From an uncultured Blautia sp. (GTDB taxonomy: Bacteria > Bacillota > Clostridia > Lachnospirales > Lachnospiraceae): a DNA stretch of 64,000 nucleotides. The position numbers and the translations under genes are program-made. How positions within the stretch are numbered: position 1 is the first letter of the stretch; the number at the start of each line of letters is the position of its first letter. The notes beneath the pieces are model-generated. The model was given only the letters and a program-made list of their open reading frames with translations. It had not been told where the DNA came from and ran no database searches. Below, piece after piece: positions 16,543 through 25,209 of the stretch. The stretch lies in the NCBI GenBank assembly GCA_934394545.1, contig CAKRRG010000002.1:50251-114250 (forward strand). The letters are read 5' to 3'.

Positions 16543-18114
16543 TTGAACATTACTAATTTTGCAAAAAAACTTGCAGAAAAGCCGGTTTTTAAAACAAGAA
16601 TCAAATCCGATCAGGTGAAGCTTCCGGAGATTGCCATTGGATATTTTCTGGCACCTTTTTGCGCCATGTTTGCCAATGCCATTTTCGGTGCTTATCTGAA
16701 TCGTTATTATGTGGATGTACTTGGCTGGACGAAATTCGGAGCATTTGCCACACTTCTGCCAATTGTATCTGTGATTTTCGTAGTTCTCGGAAATCTGATG
16801 ATCGGGCAGTGGATCGACAACACCAGAAGTACCCAGGGAAAAGCAAGACCTTATATGATCATTGCGGCCCCCATGCTGATCATAGCCATTATTCTTATGT
16901 TTATGACACCAACTAAGGGTAATAATGCGGTGCAGATGATCTGGATCGCAGTGTCCTATAACCTGTACTATGCACTTGCATATCCATGTTTTTACTGTGC
17001 ACACAGCTCCATGGTCTCTCTTTCTACCAGAAATTCTGAGAGCCGCGGACTTCTTGCAACACTGTCAAATGCAGCAATGGTTGCTTCTGCCGGAGTTGGA
17101 GCCAGCATTGTAGTGCCAATCCTTCTTCAGAGCTTTCTGTTTGTGACAAAGGACGGCGGAATTGATGTGGATGCAAGCTATTCACACTGGAGGATTATTT
17201 CCATAGTTCTTTGTCTGGTAAGTGCATTTGGCTGTATGCTGGAATATTATTTTACCAGAGAGCGTATTACAGAGGAAACCATCAATCTGAATGTAAAGGA
17301 AGAGAAGATGCCGCTGAAAAAACAGCTGGAAGGCTGTATCCACAACAAATACTGGTGGATCATCATTCTCTATTTCCTGATTTTCCAGTTTGGCCAGCTG
17401 ATCAAAAACAGTTCCATGAGCTTCTATGTAAGATGGATGTTTGACAGTGTAATTAATTCTGCAAATCCGGAGCAGACTTCCGGAGCATTAATGTCAACAC
17501 TTGGTCTGGTTGGTGGAATCCCTACTGCGGTTGGTATGGTAGTGGCATGGCCAATTGCCCGTAAGCTGGGCAAAAAGAGAGCCGTTGTTACAGGACTTTG
17601 CTTCTCCGTTGTAGGTGGCCTTGTCTGCTTCCTGAATGTACACAGCTTCGGAATGGTTGCTGCAAGTATGGTGCTGAAAGGAATCGGAAGTATTCCGGCA
17701 ATATATGTGACGATGGCACTCCTTTCTGATGTGCTTGACCATCTGGAAGCGAAAAATGGTTTCCGAAGTGATGGATTTACAATGTCTGTGTACAGTTCCA
17801 TTATGGTAGGCTTAAGTGGACTCTGTATCGGTGTGCTGAACAGCCTTCTTACCTTTGCAGGCTACAGCAATATCGGCATTGCATGCAATCCGCAGACTCT
17901 GGAAATTGTTGAAAATGTGGCAAACTATACAGGTCAGATCGTCTACCGTCAGATGGGCGGCGTGGAGCAGGTGCTTGCATTTGCATTTTTGGCGGCAGAT
18001 GTGATCACATATGCAGTTGTTATCATTCTTATGAGCCGTCTGGATGTGGAAAAACACATTGAAGAGGACCAGAAAAAGATTAAAGAAAATCAGAAGAAAG
18101 CAGCTAATATCTAA
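16543..18114 (+). CDS. GPH-family sugar:cation symporter
   Basis: A 523-residue major-facilitator transporter of the glycoside-pentoside-hexuronide (MelB-like) type with about 12 membrane spans. GQWIDNTRSTQGKARPYMI matches the conserved loop between helices 2 and 3 of this group. It starts with TTG, supported by an AGGAGGCG site 8 nt upstream. It follows the GH43 gene by 110 bp, so it most likely imports the oligosaccharide that GH43 and the cytoplasmic GH78-like enzyme cleave. The exact sugar is unknown. A strong terminator follows. Confidence 0.88.
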   Translation: MNITNFAKKLAEKPVFKTRIKSDQVKLPEIAIGYFLAPFCAMFANAIFGAYLNRYYVDVLGWTKFGAFATLLPIVSVIFVVLGNLMIGQWIDNTRSTQGKARPYMIIAAPMLIIAIILMFMTPTKGNNAVQMIWIAVSYNLYYALAYPCFYCAHSSMVSLSTRNSESRGLLATLSNAAMVASAGVGASIVVPILLQSFLFVTKDGGIDVDASYSHWRIISIVLCLVSAFGCMLEYYFTRERITEETINLNVKEEKMPLKKQLEGCIHNKYWWIIILYFLIFQFGQLIKNSSMSFYVRWMFDSVINSANPEQTSGALMSTLGLVGGIPTAVGMVVAWPIARKLGKKRAVVTGLCFSVVGGLVCFLNVHSFGMVAASMVLKGIGSIPAIYVTMALLSDVLDHLEAKNGFRSDGFTMSVYSSIMVGLSGLCIGVLNSLLTFAGYSNIGIACNPQTLEIVENVANYTGQIVYRQMGGVEQVLAFAFLAADVITYAVVIILMSRLDVEKHIEEDQKKIKENQKKAANI

Positions 18115-18143
18115 TTGTTTCAGAACCTGTTTCCTGTTATACT
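18115..18143 (+). promoter_or_regulatory. Possible promoter of the two-component operon
   Basis: TTGTTT (18115-18120) and TATACT (18138-18143) are 17 bp apart. A transcript from here would pass through the terminator-like hairpin at 18168-18204 before reaching the regulator gene, so this is either a spurious match or an attenuated leader. Confidence 0.35.
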
Positions 18144-18167
18144 ATTTTTAGTTAACACAAGTGATTC

Positions 18168-18208
18168 CGGCTCCCTGGTGCAGTGTCACTGTGCCAGGGA
18201 GCCGTTTT
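18168..18208 (+). terminator. Strong terminator after the GH43-symporter unit
   Basis: An 11-bp GC-rich arm, CGGCTCCCTGG (18168-18178), pairs with CCAGGGAGCCG (18194-18204). A further pairing inside extends the stem, and TTTT follows. Confidence 0.85.
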
Positions 18209-18275
18209 AGCCGAATTAACTGCGAAGAAGCTATTCGGCTATGAGAAGGCAGCAAAGCGGATTGAAATATCCGTC
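18209..18275 (+). repeat. Structured repeat element, copy 1
   Basis: An AGCCGAAT/ATTCGGCT stem is followed by ATGAGAAGGCAGCAAAGC and a second small hairpin, CGGAT/ATCCG. Copy 2 at 21941-22013 has the same order and single-stranded core, but the stems differ in sequence while still pairing. It precedes the response regulator gene. Confidence 0.55.
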
Positions 18276-18304
18276 TGATTGAATAAGATAGGTGAGAAAT
18301 AATT

Positions 18305-19015
18305 ATGATAAGAATTGCAATTGTAGAGGATGACAGGCACGACCGGGAGGCATTGAAGAAATGCCTGAATCGTTATGAAAAAGAGAACCAGGTGAAGTTT
18401 TCCGTAACAGAATTTCAGGACGGAGAGGATATTGTAACCGATTACACTGCCAGCTATGACCTTATTATTCTGGATATTGAGATGGCGTTTCTCAATGGAA
18501 TGAAAGCAGCAGAAAAAATCCGCGAGCTTGATACAAATGTAATTATTATTTTTATTACAAATATGCCGCAGTATGCCATTCAGGGATATAAAGTAAATGC
18601 GCTGGATTATATTCTGAAGCCAATTTCCTATTTTTCATTTTCAGAGAGTATGGTAAGGGCGCTGGCGAAGGTGAAGGCACCTGAGAAGGAGTACATTACC
18701 ATTGTTCTGAAGGGCGGTAAAAAGAAGCTGGATGTGGCACGGATCTGTTACGTGGAGGTTCAGGACCATGTGCTGATCTATCACACTCTGGATGGGGATT
18801 TTGAAACGAAGGGTACTATGAGGGATACAGACAATCAGTTTGATCCCAGGAAATATTTCCGGTGCAACCGCTGTTATCTGGTAAATCTGGAATTTGTAGA
18901 GACTTATCAGGGCAGTGATATCATGGTAAACGGCGATACGATCCAGGTGAGCAGAAGCAGGAGGAAGCCCTTTCTGGATGCACTGAATGAATACATGAAT
19001 GAGGTGGGAAAATGA
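18305..19015 (+). CDS. LytTR-family response regulator
   Basis: A 236-residue two-component regulator. The receiver domain (1-120) has the acidic pair Asp9/Asp10, phospho-acceptor Asp57 (LIILDIEM) and a conserved Lys in LDYILKP. The C-terminal LytTR DNA-binding domain spans about 135-236 (KGGKKKLDVARICYVEVQDH, KYFRCNRCYLVNL). LytTR proteins bind paired direct repeats about 21 bp apart, which is the arrangement found upstream of both the secreted GH78 and GH43 genes. It overlaps the sensor kinase gene by 4 bp (ATGA). Confidence 0.9.
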   Translation: MIRIAIVEDDRHDREALKKCLNRYEKENQVKFSVTEFQDGEDIVTDYTASYDLIILDIEMAFLNGMKAAEKIRELDTNVIIIFITNMPQYAIQGYKVNALDYILKPISYFSFSESMVRALAKVKAPEKEYITIVLKGGKKKLDVARICYVEVQDHVLIYHTLDGDFETKGTMRDTDNQFDPRKYFRCNRCYLVNLEFVETYQGSDIMVNGDTIQVSRSRRKPFLDALNEYMNEVGK

Positions 19016-20340
19016 GAGGCACAGTAGTCAACACTCCCGGATATTATTATGCCATTTCCTACTGGCTTTCTGCACTGGTAATGATTCTTGTGCAGGGACG
19101 CGGGAAAAAAGACCTGTGGAAATATCTGTACGGGGCTTTGAGCTTTATCAGTATTTTTACAGTTATGTTTTTTACAGATGGAATAAAGCAGATGTTCTTC
19201 ATGCCTCTTATGATATGCGTTTTTTTACTGATGCTGCTGTATATTAAGATGGCAGGAGAACTTCCATGGCGTGAAACCGGATTTTTCTGTGCGAAAGCAT
19301 TTATCAATGCAGAATTTGCAGCCTCTTTGTGCTGGCAGGTTCATTATTTTTATACAGGTGATTTCAGCGGTCAGGAGAAGGGGACACCAGAGCAGATGTT
19401 ATGGCGTGTACTTCATATGGTAGTTATTTATGCAGTACTGTACATACTGATCTATTTGATCGAACGTTATCTGAAGAAGGATATTGAGGAATTGCAGATC
19501 ACCCGCAGAGAACTGCTGGTTGTATATTTTGTGTTGATTATGGTGTATTGCATCAGCAATGTAAGCTATGTGGATGTAAAAAGCATTTTCAGCGCGGGAA
19601 CAGCTATGGATGTGTTTATTATCCGCACACTGGCGGATCTCAGCGGCATGGCAGTGCTTTATGCTTATCACATTCAGGTAAAAGAGATCCAGATGCGTTT
19701 TGAGAAGGATACTCTTCGGAATATTATGGATATGCAGTACAAAAATTACAAGCTTTCCAAGGAGAGTATCGATATTGTAAATCAGAAATACCATGATCTG
19801 AAGCATCAGATCAATCTTTTGAAAAGCGGCGCAGATTCTGAGAAAGCAGGGGAATACCTGGAACAGATGGAGCGTGAGATCAAGATTTATGAGACACAGA
19901 ATAAAACGGGAAATAAGGTCCTTGACACCATTCTTACCAGTAAAAGCATGCATTGTCAGAGACATGGTATTGAGCTGAAATTTATGGGTGAGGGGCAGCT
20001 GCTGAATTTTATGGAGGATATGGATATCAGTGCTCTTTTCGGAAATATGCTGGATAATGCCATTGAAAGTGTGGTGAAGATCAAAGACCGTCAGAAACGC
20101 CTGATTTCCCTGCACGTGATCCAGGATAAACAGTTTATCCGTATCCGCACAGAGAATTACTGTGAGGAGAATGTTCAGTTCCAGGATGGAATCCCGATCA
20201 CAACCAAGAAAGACAAGCGGTTCCATGGATATGGAATGAAGAGTATGAAAAAAATTGTAGAGAAGTATGGCGGTTCAGTTATGGCGGGCAAGGTGGACAA
20301 CTGGTTTGAGCTGAAGATACTGATTCCGATGAAACATTAG
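19012..20340 (+). CDS. AgrC/LytS-like GHKL sensor histidine kinase
   Basis: A 442-residue membrane sensor kinase. About six hydrophobic segments occupy residues 1-225, then a coiled dimerisation helix carries the phospho-acceptor motif YHDLKHQ (His261), and a GHKL ATPase domain follows (MLDNAIESV as N box, GYGMKSMKKIVEKYGG as G box). There is no separate extracellular sensor domain, so the ligand may be detected in the membrane helices. It should phosphorylate the LytTR regulator whose gene it overlaps. Lying beside glycoside genes rather than a peptide gene suggests sugar or envelope sensing rather than quorum sensing. Confidence 0.88.
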   Translation: MRGTVVNTPGYYYAISYWLSALVMILVQGRGKKDLWKYLYGALSFISIFTVMFFTDGIKQMFFMPLMICVFLLMLLYIKMAGELPWRETGFFCAKAFINAEFAASLCWQVHYFYTGDFSGQEKGTPEQMLWRVLHMVVIYAVLYILIYLIERYLKKDIEELQITRRELLVVYFVLIMVYCISNVSYVDVKSIFSAGTAMDVFIIRTLADLSGMAVLYAYHIQVKEIQMRFEKDTLRNIMDMQYKNYKLSKESIDIVNQKYHDLKHQINLLKSGADSEKAGEYLEQMEREIKIYETQNKTGNKVLDTILTSKSMHCQRHGIELKFMGEGQLLNFMEDMDISALFGNMLDNAIESVVKIKDRQKRLISLHVIQDKQFIRIRTENYCEENVQFQDGIPITTKKDKRFHGYGMKSMKKIVEKYGGSVMAGKVDNWFELKILIPMKH

Positions 20341-20362
20341 GCGATTTTTAGGAGGAATGATA

Positions 20363-21943
20363 ATGCCATCATATAGTATAATTGAGAACTTCGAAGTACA
20401 TAAAAATAACCGTTTTCTGGAAATTGCAGAATCCCTGAAGCCAGAGCTTTTGCATAAAGAAATTAAGGCTGAAAAGGAAATTATGGTGGGAAAAGACCGT
20501 CAGATGAGAACGGTTATTACAGAAGAGCACCCGATTGAAAATCTGTATGCAAAATCTTTAAAAAGAGATGATACAGTATTTGTGGATTTCGGGGATCATG
20601 CTGTAGGTTATGTAACTCTGGAGCTTAGTAAAACTGGAAGCCATCAGGATGCACCGGTTTATTTTTACCTGAAATTCGGTGAGCGTCTGGAGGAAATGAC
20701 AGACAAAACCGCTGATTATGACGGCTGGCTCAGCCGCGGCTGGATCCAGGAGGAGTATATTCATGTGGATGTACTTCCGGCGAAGGTGAAGCTTCCAAGA
20801 AGATATTCTTTTCGCTATATGGAGCTTCGTGTAATTGATACTTCCGCCAAGTTCCAGTTGAAAATCGATGGCATTTCCTGTGATACGGTTTCTGCTGTGG
20901 ACATGGAGTCTGTAAAGCCGGTGGATTTCGGAGATCCGCTTTTGAATCAGATCGATCTGGTAAGCCGTAAAACCCTGAAGGAATGCATGCAGGATGTTTT
21001 TGAGGATGGTCCGAAGCGTGACCGCAGAATGTGGCTGGGAGATCTGAGACTTCAGGCGAGAGCCAATTATTACACCTTTAAGAATTATGATCTTGCCAAA
21101 CGCTGTATGTATATTTTTGCAGGACTGCTTTTTAATGAGGGAAAATTAAGCGCCTGCGTATTTACAGAGCCGGAGATGGAGCCAGATGATACTTATCTTC
21201 TGGACTATGCATTGTTTTTTTCATCTGTGCTTCTGGATTATTATGAGGCAACCGGTGATCTGGAAACCTTAAGGGATCTCTATGATGTGGCGATCAATCA
21301 GATCCGCATTGCCATGACGCAGTTAAATGAGAAAAATGTTGTGGAGGATTTAGGAGATGCATTCTGGTGCTTCCTGGACTGGGGAGATGGTCTGAATAAG
21401 CAGGCCGGTGCTACAGCAGTTCTTATTTACTGTATCCGTTATGGAATCCGCCTTGCGAAGATTCTGGATAAACAGGAGGATATCAGCTGGCTGGAAGAGA
21501 AGCAGGCTATGCTGAAAGAGGCAGCTGTGAAAGAGTTCTGGGATGAAGAGCTTGGGATGTTCGTAAGCGGTCCTGACCGTCAGGCTTCCTGGGCAACCCA
21601 GATCTGGATGATCCTGGCCCGTGTCTTTGACAAAGAGACTAACCGCAAGCTGATTCACCATGTAATGGAAGTGAATCCGAGAATCCGCATGGTAACTCCA
21701 TACATGTATCACCATTATATTGATGCGCTTATCCGCTGTGATGAGAAAGAGCTTGCATTGGAAGAGATGAAACGCTATTGGGGTGAGATGATCCACGACG
21801 GTGCGGATACCTTCTGGGAGCTTTATAATCCTTACAACAGAGAGGAATCTCCATATGGTTCCAGTATGGTCAACAGCTATTGTCATGCATGGAGCTGTAC
21901 ACCGACGTATTTTCTTAGAAAATTTTATATGAACGCAGATTGA
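20363..21943 (+). CDS. GH78-like alpha-L-rhamnosidase (cytoplasmic)
   Basis: A 527-residue protein with an N-terminal beta-sandwich (about 1-190) and a six-hairpin alpha-barrel. The barrel opens with DGPKRDRRMWLGDLR (Asp215-Arg229), the counterpart of the GH78 DCPQRDERMGW motif, but with Arg where the usual motif has Glu. It lacks the large accessory domains and signal peptide of the enzyme at 7609, so it probably acts on imported rhamnosylated oligosaccharides. ATG 20363 follows AGGAGG at 7 nt; ATG 20357 is too close to that site. It lies 22 bp behind the kinase gene, presumably in one operon. Because of the changed motif, activity needs testing. Confidence 0.75.
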   Translation: MPSYSIIENFEVHKNNRFLEIAESLKPELLHKEIKAEKEIMVGKDRQMRTVITEEHPIENLYAKSLKRDDTVFVDFGDHAVGYVTLELSKTGSHQDAPVYFYLKFGERLEEMTDKTADYDGWLSRGWIQEEYIHVDVLPAKVKLPRRYSFRYMELRVIDTSAKFQLKIDGISCDTVSAVDMESVKPVDFGDPLLNQIDLVSRKTLKECMQDVFEDGPKRDRRMWLGDLRLQARANYYTFKNYDLAKRCMYIFAGLLFNEGKLSACVFTEPEMEPDDTYLLDYALFFSSVLLDYYEATGDLETLRDLYDVAINQIRIAMTQLNEKNVVEDLGDAFWCFLDWGDGLNKQAGATAVLIYCIRYGIRLAKILDKQEDISWLEEKQAMLKEAAVKEFWDEELGMFVSGPDRQASWATQIWMILARVFDKETNRKLIHHVMEVNPRIRMVTPYMYHHYIDALIRCDEKELALEEMKRYWGEMIHDGADTFWELYNPYNREESPYGSSMVNSYCHAWSCTPTYFLRKFYMNAD

Positions 21944-22013
21944 ACGCTCCCACTGACAGGTCGCGAAGCGACTGCGTTCATGAGCAAGTAGCAAAGCGGA
22001 CCTGGAATGTCCA
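21941..22013 (+). repeat. Structured repeat element, copy 2
   Basis: GAACGC pairs with GCGTTC around an inner GTCGC-GAA-GCGAC hairpin. Then come ATGAGCAAGTAGCAAAGC and a GGAC/GTCC hairpin. The order and the AGCAAAGCGGA core match copy 1 at 18209-18275, with compensatory stem changes. It overlaps the stop of the GH78-like gene. Confidence 0.55.
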
Positions 22014-22018
22014 CTTTA

Positions 22019-22052
22019 CAAAAAACAGCCTCGCCATGATCTGGCGGGGCTG
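22019..22052 (-). terminator. Terminator of the minus-strand hypothetical gene
   Basis: CAGCCTCGCCA (22026-22036) pairs with TGGCGGGGCTG (22042-22052) with one wobble. On the minus strand the stem is followed by a T run, so it serves the gene at 22073-22573. Confidence 0.8.
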
Positions 22053-22072
22053 AACTTATAATTGTTGAAAAA

Positions 22073-22573
22073 CTATTTTTTATTTTTCTTGGAGTTCTTG
22101 CTTTCCTTCTGAGCTGCCTGTGTTTCCTCAGCGGATTTCTTAAAGCGGGCGAAGAAGCCTTTTTTCTTCTTAACAGGAGCGTCCAGGTTACCGCGGATGC
22201 CCTTCACACCGACTATGTAAAGTCCGCTTACCTCTGCCTTGATCTCCTTCTTCACAGGGATAAGATCGAAAACCTTCTCATCAGCAATGAGAATGGAAAT
22301 CTTCGGGCCTACCTTAGCCTTGACGATTGGCATCTTGGAGCGACGGAGAAGCTTCGGAGTCTGATCGATGACCATCTGTGGGAGACCGGATTCCTTAAGT
22401 GGCATTCTCTTCTTATCGATAACGAGCATGGAAACTGTCTGTTTACTTGCTTCGATCTGTGCCTGCTGTTCTTCCTGCTTCTTCTGGGTCTTCTTGCCAA
22501 AGAAATATAAACCAACCAGTAATCCGATGAGGATTACGAGAATCACCAGAAGGACGATTGTTACTGGATGCAT
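22073..22573 (-). CDS. Hypothetical single-span membrane protein
   Basis: A 166-residue protein of unknown function. One N-terminal membrane helix (residues 4-25) is followed by a Lys/Gln-rich stretch, a soluble domain of about 85 residues with alternating beta-like segments (VSMLVIDKKRMPLKESGLP, ISILIADEKVFDLIPVKKEI) and a strongly basic tail. The start has a good TAGGAGGA site. Presumably the soluble part faces the cytoplasm, given the positive charge after the helix. I recognise it only as a conserved Lachnospiraceae-type hypothetical. Confidence 0.7.
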   Translation of the reverse strand: MHPVTIVLLVILVILIGLLVGLYFFGKKTQKKQEEQQAQIEASKQTVSMLVIDKKRMPLKESGLPQMVIDQTPKLLRRSKMPIVKAKVGPKISILIADEKVFDLIPVKKEIKAEVSGLYIVGVKGIRGNLDAPVKKKKGFFARFKKSAEETQAAQKESKNSKKNKK

Positions 22574-22665
22574 ACTTATCCTCCTACCATAAAAAGTTTC
22601 TTATTATTACATGAGTTACATTTTACCATCATTTGTGGGAAAAGGCAATTGTTTTGTTGCGGTTC

Positions 22666-23067
22666 TCAAAAGGTACCGGACAGTGCTTTTTCTCTTTGTC
22701 TGAAGAGCTTATAAGCGGTTAAAGTATATAATACAGGCACCGCAAGGGCTATAATATTTATAAGAATCAGTAGGATACTTCCCTTAATATGGAAAAAGTG
22801 GGCAAGCTGTGGAAAAAATGCCAGAATACCAAAAATAAGAGTGAAGATACTGCTTTTTTCTGCATTCATAACACCTATGATTCCGATTGCAATCTGAAGA
22901 AGTGCAAATGCGTAGGTTAACGCAAAGGCTTCGGTGGTATCTCCGTGACTTACATGTCTGCCGATAATATTACTTGTGCCGACCCAGAAGCGGGCTGCGA
23001 TTAAAGAGGCAGACCCCATGGCAATTTCAAAAAGTGCGCTGATGCGCATAATATCTGATCTGTTCAT
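22666..23067 (-). CDS. Hypothetical four-helix membrane protein
   Basis: A 133-residue polytopic protein starting MNRSDIMRISALFEIAMG, with about four hydrophobic helices and a short basic C-terminus. I chose the ATG at 23067, supported by an AAAGGAAAAG site; a longer in-frame opening reading frame upstream has no ribosome site and is AT-rich non-coding in character. No family is recognised. It is probably a separate unit from the neighbouring minus-strand gene. Confidence 0.65.
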   Translation of the reverse strand: MNRSDIMRISALFEIAMGSASLIAARFWVGTSNIIGRHVSHGDTTEAFALTYAFALLQIAIGIIGVMNAEKSSIFTLIFGILAFFPQLAHFFHIKGSILLILINIIALAVPVLYTLTAYKLFRQREKALSGTF

Positions 23068-23389
23068 GACTTTTCCTTTCAGAATGTGATTAGACTTAGT
23101 ATAGCACATTATTACATCCGGAAACAAATGGATTTTTTGGAAAAAAGAATAAGCAGAGATTGGCAGAGTCATTAGGAATTGAGGTGGTAATTTTAAGGAT
23201 TGTATTGTATAATAAATATCCATTGGCACAAGCTGAAATATCTTGTTTACAAAACGGATAAAACTGTTTGGTATGGTTTATACTATGTATGCCAGATAAT
23301 GATAAGAAGTTGTAATTGCTTTTGTGTCAACTGGTACTGCTCTGTGAGAGCATCTGAAGGGGGAGCTTGCAGACAAGGAGTTATACAGG

Positions 23390-25087
23390 ATGAAAAAAAA
23401 TGATACAGAACAGGAACAATCTGCTCTGGAAGAAATATACTACGAAGAACGGCGAAAAGAGAGACATGAGCGGAATCTGAAGCGGAAGAAAAGACAGAGA
23501 CGGAATCGGAATGTGGCACTTTTTATTGCTGTTTTGGCTGTACTTGGAGGTGTCGGGTATTTTTATAAAGATCAGATTGGCTTGACAGAGAGAGCAGACA
23601 AGCTGGTGGCCCGGGCGAAGGAACTGTTTCCTGAGAAAAAAGCAGAAGAGTCTGACCAGGACGAGAAATCCGGGGAAATATCTTCTGAGATTCAGGAACC
23701 TACTCAGGAGCCTTTAGAGACTCAGGAACCTACTCAGGCACCTTTAGAAGCCTTAGAAGCCCAGGAACCTACGCAGGCATTGGAACAGCCGGAACAGCAG
23801 GTAACACAGGCAGCTGCAGTGGATCTGACAGGAATCATGCCACAGTCTGCGGCAGCAGGAACCGGAATTATCAGAAGACAGATCCGTCATGAGAAGAAGG
23901 TATTGTCTACTGCTAAGAAGATGGCAGTCCAGTACGATTACGACGGTGCAATCAGTCTTTTACAGACCGATAATGCCTATGTAAGAAACATACATTTCCA
24001 GAATGCAGCAGAGAAATTTCAGAAGAAGAAGGAGAAATGTGTAGCCTGGTCACCAGAGCAGGTGACTCATATTTTTTACCATTCCCTGATCGTGGATCCC
24101 TCCAAGGCATTTGACGGTGATTATAAGACAGATGGTTATAATCAGGTTATGACCACTCTGGATGAGTTCAATAAGATCACCCAGATCATGTATGATGAGG
24201 GATACGTAATGGTCAATCTATATGATCTTGCAGGGTTTGACGAGAATGGAAAAATGCAGGCAAAACAGATTTACCTTCCTAAGGGAAAGAAACCTTTTGT
24301 CCTGTCACAGGATGATGTGTGTTATTACCATTCCCAGGATGGGGATGGTATCGCAACTAAGCTTGTGCTGGATGAAGAGGGAAAGGTCCGGAATGAATAT
24401 GTACAGGATGACGGAAGTACTGTAGTCGGGGACTACGACGTGGTACCGTTGATTGACAGATTTGTGGAAGAACATCCTGATTTTGCATATCATGGACATA
24501 AGGGAATCGTGGCACTTACCGGTTATAACGGTATTCTGGGTTATCGGACAGATATCAGTTACCAGACCAAGCCGGATGATCTTTATGATGATAAGAAGGA
24601 GTGGCTTGCGGCACATCCGGATTTTAATCTGGACACAGAACGTGCAGGGGCGAAGGCTGTGGCAGATGCTATGAAGGCAGAAGGCTGGACATTTGCCAGT
24701 CATACATGGGGACATAAGAATATGTCTACGGTTTCCATGGAACGTCTTGAGACAGATACACAGAATTTTAAAGAGAATGTGGATCCTCTTATTGGTGGAA
24801 CCGATATTATTATCTTTGCTTTTGGCGCAGATATTAATACAGGCGGTGAGTATATAGGAAATGAGAAATATGAATATCTGAAATCACAGGGATATGATTA
24901 TTATTGCAATGTGGATTCTAATCAGTATTTTGTACAGATGACAGATGAATATTTCAGAATGGGAAGAAGAAATGTAGATGGCTACCGAATGTATTACAAT
25001 CCGGATATGCTGGCAGATCTCTTTGATGTAAGCCAGGTATTTGATCCATCCCGGCCAACTCCGGTACCGCCTATGAATGGAGGCTGA
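23390..25087 (+). CDS. Membrane-anchored polysaccharide deacetylase-like protein
   Basis: A 565-residue extracellular protein anchored by an N-terminal helix (about 42-60) after a very basic cytoplasmic tail. A Glu/Pro/Thr/Gln-rich spacer with imperfect repeats (about 100-135) leads to a NodB-like domain. The metal-binding His pair is present (SHTWGHKN, His438 and His442), and the first motif reads SQDDV (Asp308, Asp309) instead of the usual TFDDG. It could remove acetyl groups from peptidoglycan or another wall glycan; the degenerate first motif leaves activity uncertain. A second, canonical NodB protein lies at 27718. Confidence 0.75.
   Translation: MKKNDTEQEQSALEEIYYEERRKERHERNLKRKKRQRRNRNVALFIAVLAVLGGVGYFYKDQIGLTERADKLVARAKELFPEKKAEESDQDEKSGEISSEIQEPTQEPLETQEPTQAPLEALEAQEPTQALEQPEQQVTQAAAVDLTGIMPQSAAAGTGIIRRQIRHEKKVLSTAKKMAVQYDYDGAISLLQTDNAYVRNIHFQNAAEKFQKKKEKCVAWSPEQVTHIFYHSLIVDPSKAFDGDYKTDGYNQVMTTLDEFNKITQIMYDEGYVMVNLYDLAGFDENGKMQAKQIYLPKGKKPFVLSQDDVCYYHSQDGDGIATKLVLDEEGKVRNEYVQDDGSTVVGDYDVVPLIDRFVEEHPDFAYHGHKGIVALTGYNGILGYRTDISYQTKPDDLYDDKKEWLAAHPDFNLDTERAGAKAVADAMKAEGWTFASHTWGHKNMSTVSMERLETDTQNFKENVDPLIGGTDIIIFAFGADINTGGEYIGNEKYEYLKSQGYDYYCNVDSNQYFVQMTDEYFRMGRRNVDGYRMYYNPDMLADLFDVSQVFDPSRPTPVPPMNGG
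23693..23785 (+). repeat. Imperfect tandem repeats encoding the EPTQ-rich spacer
   Basis: A CAGGAACCTACTCAGG-type unit of about 30-39 bp recurs three times with insertions, encoding (E)PTQ-(E/A)PLE-type peptide units. Such in-frame repeats can change spacer length by slippage. Confidence 0.6.
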
Positions 25088-25128
25088 CAAAATACGAAAA
25101 TGATTCTGTCAGTGGGCTTTCTTTTTCA
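25084..25128 (+). terminator. Probable terminator after the deacetylase-like gene
   Basis: CTGACA (25084-25089) pairs with TGTCAG (25107-25112) and is followed within a few bases by a pyrimidine-rich CTTTCTTTTT tract. The stem is short, so the call is moderate. Confidence 0.5.
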
Positions 25129-25209
25129 GGGAAAATGTGATAATTTTATAGAAGAGAGCAACTGTAAAAAAAGGAAACAGTTGCGAAGAGTAACCGAAGG
25201 GAGTTTAGC

